A program made the position numbers and the translations under genes. Below are positions 25,233 through 33,395 of a DNA stretch of 37,007 nt, one piece after another. Within the stretch, counting starts at the first letter, position 1. Every line of letters begins with the position of its first letter. Source of the DNA: Terriglobia bacterium (GTDB taxonomy: Bacteria > Acidobacteriota > Terriglobia > Bryobacterales > Bryobacteraceae); the NCBI GenBank assembly GCA_025350105.1, contig JANXYJ010000049.1, forward strand, positions 1-37,007. Direction: 5' to 3'. The notes beneath the pieces were generated by a model, which worked only from the letters and a program-made list of their open reading frames with translations, was not told the origin of the DNA and did no database searches.

Positions 25233-25341
25233 GGATACCGGTGCGTTCAAGAAGCAAAACGTGTATATATGTTAGAGGCTTCACACTGACTGAGCTTTCG
25301 GTGGCGGTTGCGCGAGGATTTCGGAGACTGGGAGAATTACT

Positions 25342-26658
25342 ATGTTCATCACCAAGAAACACATTGAGCGCCGTACATTCCTAAAAGGTGTGGGTGCAGC
25401 GATTGCCCTTCCTTTGCTTGATTCGATGATTCCCGCCAACACGGCGCTGGCGCAAACCGCAGCCAAGGGCCAGTTGCGCGCCGGGTTCATCTATATTCCG
25501 ATGGGCGCTCAGATGCCGCAGTGGGCCCCCATTGGCGATAAGCCGGGGTTCAAGTACTCCCGTATTCTGAAGCCGCTGGAGCCGATGCGCCAGTACGTCA
25601 ACGTGATTACGGGCACCTCCATCAATGCGGAAAACGGCCATGCGATCAGCAACAGCATGTGGCTGAACGGGACCAAACCGGGTCGCGGCACCGAGATCCG
25701 TAGCGGCACCACCGTGGACCAGGTGATCGCGCAGAAGATTGGCCAGGATACGACGTTTCCGTCACTGGAAATTGCGACCGAAGATCACGCCTCCGAGTTG
25801 GGAAGTTGCGGCGGCGATATTCCTTGCGCCTACATGAACACGATTTCCTGGCGCACGCCGACTACGCCCAATCCGATGGAGTTGAACCCGCGAGTGCTGT
25901 TTGAACGTATGTTCGGAGGCGATGGAGCGACGGCCGCGCAACGTGCCGCGCGTTTGCGCGACAATCTTTCGATTTTGGATGGCGTTACGGCCAGCGCCAA
26001 CGATCTGGCCAAGAATCTGGATGCGCGCGACAAAGCACGCATGAACGATTATCTCGAAAACCTGCGCGAAATTGAACGCCGCATCAGCAAGGCGGAAAAG
26101 CAAAACACGGAATCCGCTTACGGGGCGCCCAACGCTCCAGTAGGTATTCCGGATGCGTTTGAAGAACACGCGAACCTGTTGTTTGATCTGTGGGCCATTG
26201 CGTTCCAAGGCAACATCACCAGAGTGGTGAGCTTCATGCTGGCGCGCGAGCTGAGCACGCGGACGTATCCGCAGATTGGTGTCCCAGACGGCCACCACCC
26301 TGTGTCGCATCACCAGAACGACGTGCAGCGCATGGAGATGCAGGCGAAGATCAACACCTATCACATGGAGATGTTCGCGAATTTCCTGAGCAAATTGAAG
26401 GCCATGCCGGATGGCGATGGCAACATGCTGGATCATTCGATGATTCTCTACGGCAGCGGCATGAGTAACAGCAACGTACACGCGCATGACGGGTTGCCGA
26501 TTATTGTGGTGGGCGGAGCGGCGGGCAAGTTGAAGGGCGATCGTCACATCAAGGTGAAGAACGACACGCCGCTGACGAATTTGTTGGTGGGCATGCTGGA
26601 TGTGGCGGGGATTCGCACGGATCATCTGGGCGATAGCGCGGGACGGATTGAGCTGTAG
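25342..26658 (+). CDS. Tat-exported DUF1552 protein
   Basis: This 438-residue protein starts with a twin-arginine signal (ERRTFLKG followed by a hydrophobic stretch and Ala-Leu-Ala). A DUF1552 domain follows, shown by blocks such as YIPMGAQMPQWAP, NAENGHAISNSMWLNG, SGTTVDQVIAQKIG and the late LYGSGMSNSNVHAHDGLPIIVVGG. DUF1552 and its relative DUF1501 look related to the alkaline phosphatase/sulphatase fold. Tat export implies it folds, perhaps with a cofactor, before crossing the inner membrane. GGGAG lies some seven bases before the ATG. It is nearly always found beside DUF1592-type cytochromes, as here, so the two probably act together in the periplasm. The reaction is unknown. Confidence 0.9.
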   Translation: MFITKKHIERRTFLKGVGAAIALPLLDSMIPANTALAQTAAKGQLRAGFIYIPMGAQMPQWAPIGDKPGFKYSRILKPLEPMRQYVNVITGTSINAENGHAISNSMWLNGTKPGRGTEIRSGTTVDQVIAQKIGQDTTFPSLEIATEDHASELGSCGGDIPCAYMNTISWRTPTTPNPMELNPRVLFERMFGGDGATAAQRAARLRDNLSILDGVTASANDLAKNLDARDKARMNDYLENLREIERRISKAEKQNTESAYGAPNAPVGIPDAFEEHANLLFDLWAIAFQGNITRVVSFMLARELSTRTYPQIGVPDGHHPVSHHQNDVQRMEMQAKINTYHMEMFANFLSKLKAMPDGDGNMLDHSMILYGSGMSNSNVHAHDGLPIIVVGGAAGKLKGDRHIKVKNDTPLTNLLVGMLDVAGIRTDHLGDSAGRIEL

Positions 26659-26674
26659 ACGGGAGCATATATTC

Positions 26675-28201
26675 ATGCGAATGACCATCGCTGTTTTTCT
26701 TGTTCTGGGTATTTCGGCTTTGGCCGCGGATCTTCGTCCGATGAATCGTCAAATCATCGAGGCCGCGAAAAATCAAGATGGCACGGCATTGCGTGCACTG
26801 GTGAAACAGAAGGCCGACGTGAATGCCGCCGACGTCGATGGTATGACGCCGCTGATCTGGGCTGCGCATCAAAATGATATGGACGCGGTGAAGCTGCTGC
26901 TGGCCAGCGGCGCCAACGCGAAAGCCGCGAACCGTTATGAAGTGACGGCGCTTGGCGAGGCGGCCAACAACGGTAACGCCGAGATGATGGTGGCGCTGAT
27001 CAACGCTGGCTCCGATCCCAACGCGACCACAGGCGAAGGTGAGACTCCGTTGATGACCGCGTCACGCACCGGCGCAACTGCGGGAGTGAAAGCGCTGCTG
27101 GCCAAGGGCGCGAAGGTGGACGCGACCGATACCTATCGCGGGCAGACGGCGCTGATGTGGGCGGTGGCGGAAAACCATGCCGATGTGGCGAAGCTGCTGG
27201 TGGACGCCGGGGCCAACGTGAATGCGCGCTCCACTTTTTTTAACTTTGATTTTCGCAAAGTAGCCGCGGGTGGGACGCAGGCGGTGTACTCGCGCGGCGG
27301 GCTGACGCCGCTGTTGTTTGCGGCCCGTCAAGGCTCCCTCGAAAGCGCCAAGGTTCTGCTCGATGCCGGCGCGGATATCAATCTGGCGGAACCGGAAAAT
27401 GGACTAACGCCGCTGCTGCAGGCAATCTACAACGATCACTACGATCTGGCCGCGATGCTGGTGGATCGTAAAGCGGAGTTGAAGAGCGGCGCGTTATTCA
27501 TGGCGGTGGAGATGCGCAACCTGGATTACCAGGGCAACCGGCCGCGCAAAACGGTGGAAGGCAAGGATGCCGGCAAGATGGACGAGTTGACGTTCATCAA
27601 ATATCTGCTGGATCATGGGGCCGATCCGAACGGGCCAATGATGACCAAGATTCCGCCACGGGCAGCGCAAAATGCCACCATTTCTCCCAACGGCAACACG
27701 CCGTTTATCCGGGCGGCGCGGTCGGCCGATGTGGAGACGATGAAGCTGCTGATCGCCTATAAAGCCGATCCCAACAAGGCCAGCGACAACAAGACCACTC
27801 CGATCATTGCGGCCGGAGCGGGCATGGGAGTTCGTTTTCAGGGCGGCGAGGAGAAGCCAGAGCCGCAATTCATTGAAGCGCTGAAGATTCTGGTGGAGCA
27901 CGGCGCGGACGTCAACGCAAAGAACGACCGCGGGGATACGGCGGCTCACGGGGCGGCACAGCGTGGGGCCGATCTGATCATCAAGTTTCTGGGCGAACAC
28001 GGGGCCAACTTCAACGTGAAGAACAAACAGAACCGCACGCCCTATGAGGTTGCCATGGGCATCGGCGGAGTGGGGAATACAGGCGGGTCGACGCATCCTT
28101 CTACAGGGGCGCTGATTGAGAGCTTCATGAAGGGCGCGGCGGCCAAGACCAGTGAGAAGGCAGAGGCCAAGCCGGAAGTAAAGGCGGAGTCGCCAAAATA
28201 A
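26675..28201 (+). CDS. Exported ankyrin-repeat protein
   Basis: The protein is 508 residues from the ATG at 26675, preceded by GGGAG. A signal peptide (MRMTIAVFLVLGISALAA) leads into about nine or ten ankyrin repeats with the TPL..AA...ADVVKLLL-type pattern and repeated GADVN/GANVN turns. A longer insertion near residues 190-205 (FFNFDFRKVAAGG) and another near residues 285-340 break the run. The C-terminus is Lys/Glu/Ala-rich and probably disordered. Ankyrin stacks bind other proteins, and exported ones are unusual outside this type of gene set. It starts 16 bases after DUF1552 and likely serves as a scaffold or inhibitor for its neighbours. That role is inference. Confidence 0.88.
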   Translation: MRMTIAVFLVLGISALAADLRPMNRQIIEAAKNQDGTALRALVKQKADVNAADVDGMTPLIWAAHQNDMDAVKLLLASGANAKAANRYEVTALGEAANNGNAEMMVALINAGSDPNATTGEGETPLMTASRTGATAGVKALLAKGAKVDATDTYRGQTALMWAVAENHADVAKLLVDAGANVNARSTFFNFDFRKVAAGGTQAVYSRGGLTPLLFAARQGSLESAKVLLDAGADINLAEPENGLTPLLQAIYNDHYDLAAMLVDRKAELKSGALFMAVEMRNLDYQGNRPRKTVEGKDAGKMDELTFIKYLLDHGADPNGPMMTKIPPRAAQNATISPNGNTPFIRAARSADVETMKLLIAYKADPNKASDNKTTPIIAAGAGMGVRFQGGEEKPEPQFIEALKILVEHGADVNAKNDRGDTAAHGAAQRGADLIIKFLGEHGANFNVKNKQNRTPYEVAMGIGGVGNTGGSTHPSTGALIESFMKGAAAKTSEKAEAKPEVKAESPK

Positions 28202-28269
28202 CGTCAAGGCGCTCTAAAACAACAAAAACAGAACAAAACGGCCCATTTCCTCGTCGTTCTATTTGTGTG

Positions 28270-28275
28270 TATACT
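28270..28275 (+). promoter_or_regulatory. Possible -10 box of the SPFH gene
   Basis: TATACT lies 44 bases before the start at 28319, in the 117-base gap after the ankyrin gene. No good -35 is visible. A CGCCGC/GCGGCG inverted repeat follows in the leader (about 28284-28305). Confidence 0.3.
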
Positions 28276-28318
28276 CGCTTTAGCGCCGCCTATGGGCGCG
28301 GCGGTTGACGGGGGACCT

Positions 28319-29329
28319 ATGAGCTTTTTCTCCAAACAATTCATTGATGTCATTCATTGGACCGAATCCGGCGACGGTACGCTGGCCTACCGTTTTCCGA
28401 TGGAGGACATGGAAATCCAGAACGGCGGCAAATTGACCGTTCGCGATTCGCAGACGGCGATATTTGTGAATCAAGGCCAGATTGCGGATGTTTTCCGGCC
28501 GGGCCTGTATACGCTGAGCACCCAGACGCTGCCTCTGCTCACCAACCTGATGAATTGGGACAAGGCGTTTCAATCACCGTTCAAGTCCGACGTTTACTTT
28601 TTCTCAAACCGCATTCAAACCAATCAGAAGTGGGGCACGGCCACGCCCATCACCATCCGCGATAAGGAATTTGGCGCAGTGCGGGCACGGGCGTATGGGA
28701 TCTATTCCTATCACATCGCGGACGCCAAGACGTTTCATCAAAAAGTGAGCGGTACCACCCCGTTGTATCGAGTTCCAGATATTGAAGGCCAACTGCGCAA
28801 TACCATTGTCGGGCGGATGACCGATAGTTTTGGCAACAGCAACATCAATTTTCTGGATATGGCCGGCAATCAGACCCAACTGGGCGCGGCGATGCTGGAG
28901 AATCTGAAACCGAGTTTTGCCGAACTAGGGCTGCAGTTGGACACCTTTATCGTCGAGAGTATTTCCCTGCCCGAGGAACTGCAGAAGCTTCTGGACCAGC
29001 GCATCGGCATGAACATGATCGGCGATATGGGACGCTATACGCAATTTCAGATGGCAAACTCCATCCCCATTGCCGCGGCGAATGAAGGCGGCGGGGCCGT
29101 GGGCGCGGGCATTGGTTTAGGCGCGGGCTTGGCGATGGGCCAGGGTATGGCCCAGACGATGGCGAACGCCATGCATCCGCAAGCTCCTCCACCAGCCGCG
29201 CCAGCAACGGGCGCACCGGTGGCTTCCTCATCAGCGCCAACCGAGGGCTCCAAGTTCTGCATCAGTTGTGGAAAAGCCATGCCGCGGATCGCCAAGTTTT
29301 GTCCGGAGTGCGGGTCGGCGCAGCAGTAA
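28319..29329 (+). CDS. SPFH-domain protein with C-terminal zinc ribbon (YdjI-like)
   Basis: From the ATG at 28319 (GGGGGA just upstream) the protein is 336 residues; the frame opens at 28265. The N-terminal two thirds resemble the 'virion core/YdjI' SPFH family: MSFFSKQFIDVIHW, AIFVNQGQIADVFRPGLYTL, then a band-7 body with TFIVESISLPEELQKLLDQRIGM. A Gly/Ala-rich and then Pro/Ala-rich linker joins it to a zinc ribbon (Cys-x2-Cys ... Cys-x2-Cys) at the end. Bacillus YdjI works with YdjG and YdjH to bring a PspA-like protein to stressed membrane. It has no membrane helix of its own. Two AIM24 genes with matching ribbons lie on the opposite strand 20 bases beyond its stop. Function here is inferred. 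Confidence 0.88.
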   Translation: MSFFSKQFIDVIHWTESGDGTLAYRFPMEDMEIQNGGKLTVRDSQTAIFVNQGQIADVFRPGLYTLSTQTLPLLTNLMNWDKAFQSPFKSDVYFFSNRIQTNQKWGTATPITIRDKEFGAVRARAYGIYSYHIADAKTFHQKVSGTTPLYRVPDIEGQLRNTIVGRMTDSFGNSNINFLDMAGNQTQLGAAMLENLKPSFAELGLQLDTFIVESISLPEELQKLLDQRIGMNMIGDMGRYTQFQMANSIPIAAANEGGGAVGAGIGLGAGLAMGQGMAQTMANAMHPQAPPPAAPATGAPVASSSAPTEGSKFCISCGKAMPRIAKFCPECGSAQQ

Positions 29330-29331
29330 GA

Positions 29332-29365
29332 CGGCTCAGGGCCCCTGCCTCACCAGTCTGAGCCG
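29332..29365. terminator. Hairpin between the convergent SPFH and AIM24 genes
   Basis: CGGCTCAG (29332-29339) pairs perfectly with CTGAGCCG (29358-29365) around an 18-base loop. The second arm lies within the last codons of the AIM24 gene. No T-run follows, so termination is only suggested by position. Confidence 0.35.
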
Positions 29366-30561
29366 CCGCCGTCTCCGCCACTATCGCCGCCGGAATCGCT
29401 GCTGCCCAAGTCGCTCGAATCGCTCCCTGAATCCATCGCCGATTCAATCATACTGCCCAGCATGCCGCCGAGAATTCCTCCGGCCAGGCCGCTGGTGAAG
29501 GAGCCCGAAGAACCGGTGATGTTGCGATCTTCTCCTTCGATGCGATCGAAGACGGACTGGATGGCCACGCGGCCAGGGCCGGTCAGACGCAGCCAGATGT
29601 AGCCGCGGTTTGACGACAATGACGAAAAGAACCCGCCAAGCACTGAGCTTGGCTGCTCGTAGTACAGCTCCATACGAACTGTGGGATCTTTGAAGACCAG
29701 CGCCGTCGGCTTCACCAAAATGGTTTGGCCGGGTTCCAGCACGCGGACGAAAACGTTGCCAGCGGCGTGCAGCAGCAACAGTCCTGGGCCGCCAGCAGTC
29801 GAGAATTGGTCCATCACGCGGCCCATGGGATAACAGGTTTCGGTTTCGTTTCCGTTGCGCACCTGGAACCAGATATTGCACTGATACCAATCGTATTGAA
29901 CGTTACCGGTGGCCGCGAGGAAAAGGTGTTCGCGGACATCCACCGCCTGGCCGTGCTGCAGCGGCAGAGCAATCAATTCGCCGGGACTGTCTTGCGAAAA
30001 AGCGATGTGGCCGGGGCCTTGGGCCTGGGTCATCACCAGAGGCAAACCGCCCATCAGCCGTTTCCATCCGCCCTTCAGTGACATGGCGGTGACGTTCACT
30101 TGAGGATCCTTCCACAAAAGAACGTGATGGGTGAAATAGACGCTGTCCTCGGGCGCCAGTTTCATGTCGGCAACGGGCACGTAGGTGCCCTCAATCTGGC
30201 AGACGGAGTTGCCGAACTGAAGCTTGGCCATGTCTTTGCGGCCGGGCAGTTTGGCCCAACCGGAGCGATTGACGATGGAGGCCTGGTTGACGGCGGCTCC
30301 GCATTTCGGACAGGTGGATTGAGCAGCATCAAAAGTATCGCCGCACCAGGAACACTTGGCGGTGCCGTGTGGAATCGCCGGCGCGATAACCGGAGTCGCA
30401 CGAATTTCGCCGGATGGACCGATGGGGGGGCCGGACGGCGAAACAGGCGGCGGAATCGACGCAATCCCGGGGCTTGCAGGGGCCGATTGCACTTTGCTTC
30501 CGCAGTTCTCACAGAACGCGGATGCTTCACGGAGTTTACTACCACAATTTACGCAGAACAT
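29350..30561 (-). CDS. AIM24-family protein with two N-terminal zinc ribbons
   Basis: The protein is 403 residues. Two zinc ribbons occupy the N-terminus: Cys3/Cys6/Cys17/Cys20, and a second with CSWC...CPKC near residues 70-86, separated by a Pro/Ser/Ile-rich linker. A full AIM24 (DUF124/TIGR00266-type) beta-domain follows, with VYFTHHVLLWKD, GPGHIAFSQDSPGELIALPL and RLTGPGRVAIQS. The C-terminus is Gly/Met-rich, then Ser/Asp/Gly-rich, ending in Ser-Asp-Trp. In yeast Aim24 acts in mitochondrial inner-membrane organisation; bacterial roles are unknown. It is the second of two AIM24 paralogues, 15 bases after the first, and converges on the SPFH gene. GGAG precedes the ATG at 30561. Confidence 0.88.
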   Translation of the reverse strand: MFCVNCGSKLREASAFCENCGSKVQSAPASPGIASIPPPVSPSGPPIGPSGEIRATPVIAPAIPHGTAKCSWCGDTFDAAQSTCPKCGAAVNQASIVNRSGWAKLPGRKDMAKLQFGNSVCQIEGTYVPVADMKLAPEDSVYFTHHVLLWKDPQVNVTAMSLKGGWKRLMGGLPLVMTQAQGPGHIAFSQDSPGELIALPLQHGQAVDVREHLFLAATGNVQYDWYQCNIWFQVRNGNETETCYPMGRVMDQFSTAGGPGLLLLHAAGNVFVRVLEPGQTILVKPTALVFKDPTVRMELYYEQPSSVLGGFFSSLSSNRGYIWLRLTGPGRVAIQSVFDRIEGEDRNITGSSGSFTSGLAGGILGGMLGSMIESAMDSGSDSSDLGSSDSGGDSGGDGGGSDW

Positions 30562-30576
30562 GTATTACTCCGTCTC

Positions 30577-31413
30577 TTACTCGGTGGCGTGGTGCACGTA
30601 CATGGATTGAATTCCGACGCGGCCGGGGCCAGTCATGCGGGCGAGGCTCATATTCGTGCCGCCGAAGAAGCCGGTGCCCAGGCGCTGAAATTCCACATCC
30701 ATCTGCACAGTGGCGTCTTTGTACAAGAACGCGCCGGGTTCCACCATGATGCTTTCACCTGGGCCAAGGCGGCGTTCGAACACGTTGCCGTAACCATGCA
30801 GAATCAGCAGGCCCGGGGCGCCGGTGGTGATGAAGCGATCCATGTACATGCCTTGACCGCCGAACAGAATGTTGGTGAGGCCTTTCACACGCACGAAAGA
30901 ATAATCAATTTGATGCGAAGAAAGTAGAAAAGCGTGTTCGCGCACATCCAGTTCCATGCCTGGATGCAGCGGCAGGACGACAAGTTCACCGGACGCGTCA
31001 CGGGAGAATGCAATACGGCCGGGCCCGGTGGCCACGCTGATCAGAAAAGGCATGCCGCCGAATACGCGCTTCAAGCCACCGGAAAGCGGCATCAAGCCCA
31101 GGGGCACTTGTTCTTCCTTCCACAGCATGACGTGGTGCTCGAAGAAAATGGAATCGCCCTGCCCTAAGTTGATTTCGGCAACGGGAACAATTTCGCCCTC
31201 TACCTGGCAGGTGCTGGCGTTGAAGTGGATCTCGGTCATGTCGCGAATGCGCGGGGCTTCACGCCAGCCGGATTCGCTGACCAGATTGCGAATATCGAGA
31301 GGCGCGCCGCACGCCTGGCAGGCTAATGCGGACTTGGGATTCATGCCCTGGCACCATTGGCACTGGATGCGCTCCAGCGATTCGCCCATGGGCATTTGTG
31401 GGACGTCAGGCAT
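30577..31413 (-). CDS. AIM24-family protein with one N-terminal zinc ribbon
   Basis: This 278-residue protein has one ribbon (CQWC...CQAC, residues about 18-34) and then an AIM24 domain. It is clearly paralogous to the next gene: both share SGW, a cys-containing strand before VEG/IEG, HHVxLWK, GPGxIAFS and RMTGPGRVGIQS/RLTGPGRVAIQS. It lacks the long acidic tail. The ATG at 31413 has GAGG seven bases upstream and the gene leads the two-gene unit. The 100 bases before it show no clear promoter. Two such paralogues in a row suggest they form a hetero-oligomeric beta-assembly, but that is inference. Confidence 0.88.
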   Translation of the reverse strand: MPDVPQMPMGESLERIQCQWCQGMNPKSALACQACGAPLDIRNLVSESGWREAPRIRDMTEIHFNASTCQVEGEIVPVAEINLGQGDSIFFEHHVMLWKEEQVPLGLMPLSGGLKRVFGGMPFLISVATGPGRIAFSRDASGELVVLPLHPGMELDVREHAFLLSSHQIDYSFVRVKGLTNILFGGQGMYMDRFITTGAPGLLILHGYGNVFERRLGPGESIMVEPGAFLYKDATVQMDVEFQRLGTGFFGGTNMSLARMTGPGRVGIQSMYVHHATE

Positions 31414-31516
31414 TATAGGACCTCATCGCGAAACTCCTCCAGTTAAAATGATGCGGGAAATGTTGCACGAACGGCGTCGTACAGCACCAGCATAGTTATT
31501 TTACAGTGAAGCGTGG

Positions 31517-32503
31517 TTATTGGGCCTGGGCCAACAACTTCAGCATGGCCGAGGAGATCGCTTCGGGCTTTTCGCGCGGCAGAAAATGCCCGACTCCGTT
31601 ATAGACCTGGAGGTCAACCATCTTGGGAAACATGGTTCGCACCTGGGCAGTATTTACGCCTCCGCGAGCGAGCGGGTCGCTCGCACCATAAAGAACGATG
31701 GACGGGACGGTAATCTTGGGACGTTTGGCCAGGGTCTTTTCTATTTCAAGAAAACGCGTTTCGCCCGGTGCATTGCCCACGCGGTGGCGGTACGAGTGAA
31801 TCACCAAATCGACAAAATCCGGATTTTCGAAAGAGAGCGCGGTGCGGTTGTAAGTTTCGTCGGAAAATTTCCAATCGGGCGACCAAGTATGCCACAAAAA
31901 CTTGCAGATCTCCCTGCGATTGGCCGCCAAGCCTTCGCGTCCGCGTTCGTTGTTGAAATACCACTGATACCAAAGCTCCTTGAGTTGAGCGGGCGCGCCC
32001 ATGAGTGCCGTGGGAGATGAGGTGTCCACAGTATTTTGAATGGAATAGCCGCTGCAATAAACGCCCGCACGAACGCGATCGGGATGCAGCGCGGTGGCCA
32101 CTTGCGCGGCGCGTCCGCCCCAATCGTAACCGGAAACGGCAAAGCGCGGAAGGCTTAGGGCATCGGCGAAATCAACCACGTCCTGCCCGATGGCGGCTTG
32201 TTCGGCTCCTTTAAAGCCTTTTGGGTCAATGAATCGCGTTGCGCCGTAGCCGCGTAAATAGGGAACCAGAACGCGGTAGCCAGCCTTGGCGAGCGGCGGT
32301 GCGACATCGTCGAAAGCATGCGCATCGTCGGGAAAGCCATGCAGCAAAATGACGGGAAAGCCTTGCGCTGGTCCGGATTCTTCGTAGGCGATATTGAGGA
32401 TGGGCGTGCTGATCGACTTGGTTGCCTGGGCGAGTAGATTGCGCGTGATGGCTGCGGTGGCACCCGCGTATTTTAGGAATTGGCGGCGGGTATGCATGCC
32501 CAT
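31517..32503 (-). CDS. Tat-exported alpha/beta hydrolase, epoxide-hydrolase-like
   Basis: The protein is 328 residues with a twin-arginine signal (TRRQFLKYAGATAA). The alpha/beta hydrolase core shows the oxyanion block VILLHGFPDD, the nucleophile elbow GYDWGG with Asp as nucleophile, an acid in the GASDPLARGG region and the catalytic His in GVGHFLPRE. An Asp nucleophile and the HGFPD block point to epoxide hydrolases or haloalkane/haloacetate dehalogenases; the usual His before the Asp is Tyr here. Substrate unknown. Two starts are possible. The ATG at 32503 overlaps the upstream stop (TAATG), suggesting coupling. The ATG at 32497 is better spaced from GGAAAG. The gene follows the exported protein at 32503-33363. 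Confidence 0.87.
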   Translation of the reverse strand: MGMHTRRQFLKYAGATAAITRNLLAQATKSISTPILNIAYEESGPAQGFPVILLHGFPDDAHAFDDVAPPLAKAGYRVLVPYLRGYGATRFIDPKGFKGAEQAAIGQDVVDFADALSLPRFAVSGYDWGGRAAQVATALHPDRVRAGVYCSGYSIQNTVDTSSPTALMGAPAQLKELWYQWYFNNERGREGLAANRREICKFLWHTWSPDWKFSDETYNRTALSFENPDFVDLVIHSYRHRVGNAPGETRFLEIEKTLAKRPKITVPSIVLYGASDPLARGGVNTAQVRTMFPKMVDLQVYNGVGHFLPREKPEAISSAMLKLLAQAQ

Positions 32504-33363
32504 TACTTTCCATTCTCTGCTCCGGCGACCGGAGCTACCGTCGGGGCTACCATGTGCTGAACGCTCTGTTCATTCTCCAGACAAAACTCGTCCATCATTT
32601 CTGTATCGAGTACGATTTGCTGTTTGATTTTCACGGCCCAGGGCCGGGTGTACGCCTTGGGATCATTCACCGTGACGTCAATTTCTAAGTGGCCGAAGTC
32701 AGGACGGCGAAAGCGCTCGGTTACCTTGGCGGCTTCGGTCATGGGATTGCCCATCATGTCGAGCCATGTGTCATCGCGAAAGCCGATGGTGTCTACCACG
32801 AGAGTATCTTTGTCCCAGTGCGCAGTGGAGTAGCCATTCCAGGAAGGTTGCGGGTCTACGGGAAGCGGGCGGCCGTCGGTGAAGATTTGCCGGTAGCCGG
32901 CGTTGAATTCGGTGAGGATCAGGGTCAGGCCTTTGCCCGGGATGATCTTTTGAATATGCGGCAGCCCGTAGGCGCGGGGGAAATTATTGGGCATGCAGCG
33001 GGCGTGCGGGTCATCTTTGGCAAGCTGCATTTTTCTGACGTTGACCAGATCGGCGGCCCATTTTTGATACGGCAAACCGCCAGGCAGGCCAACCGCAATG
33101 TCCACGGCCTGACGGGCGAGGGGCGTTTTTTCGGCACAATCGCCATCGTTGCTGCGAATTACTTTGCCGCAGGGCAAGGGGTCCGCGCTGAGCCACATGC
33201 CGGAGAGATCGGGCTTGCCACCCGCCGTTTTCGGCGCGGGCGCGGCAAGGTTGGGCTTGCCGTTCGCGAATTTCGGAACGCCCTCGGTGGGCAGGTGGAT
33301 CCATTGAGCGAAGACGGAACTCACGCACGCAAAGCCCAGCACGGACGTTCTGGTAAATGTCAT
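32503..33363 (-). CDS. Exported acidobacterial protein of unknown function
   Basis: The protein is 286 residues from the ATG at 33363 (the frame is open further up, to 33462, without signs of being coding). A signal peptide (MTFTRTSVLGFACVSSVFAQ) precedes IHLPTEGVPKFANGKPNLAA and a GKPDLSGMW turn. I know this type of exported protein mainly from Acidobacteria, often in many copies per genome; its function is not established. It has a conserved-looking central part (DDPHARCMPNNFPRAYGLPH) with Cys and His that could bind a metal or heme, though no CxxCH is present. The tail is translated from a palindromic repeat. Its stop overlaps the start of the hydrolase gene. Confidence 0.83.
   Translation of the reverse strand: MTFTRTSVLGFACVSSVFAQWIHLPTEGVPKFANGKPNLAAPAPKTAGGKPDLSGMWLSADPLPCGKVIRSNDGDCAEKTPLARQAVDIAVGLPGGLPYQKWAADLVNVRKMQLAKDDPHARCMPNNFPRAYGLPHIQKIIPGKGLTLILTEFNAGYRQIFTDGRPLPVDPQPSWNGYSTAHWDKDTLVVDTIGFRDDTWLDMMGNPMTEAAKVTERFRRPDFGHLEIDVTVNDPKAYTRPWAVKIKQQIVLDTEMMDEFCLENEQSVQHMVAPTVAPVAGAENGK
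32519..32540. repeat. Short palindromic repeat, copy 2
   Basis: GCTCCGG (32519-32525) and CCGGAGC (32529-32535) form a perfect 7-base stem with a 3-base loop; 32524-32540 is identical to 4480-4496. Here the element is inside the last codons of the exported protein and supplies part of its C-terminus (Ala-Pro-Val-Ala-Gly-Ala). Confidence 0.6.
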
Positions 33364-33395
33364 GGTGTTGATTTTAGCGTATAGAGCTGGCTGGA

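Noticed and set aside
25762-26688. 308-residue minus-strand frame opposite the DUF1552 gene
   Set aside because: Shadow of the Tat-exported DUF1552 gene; Arg/His-rich with no family motif.
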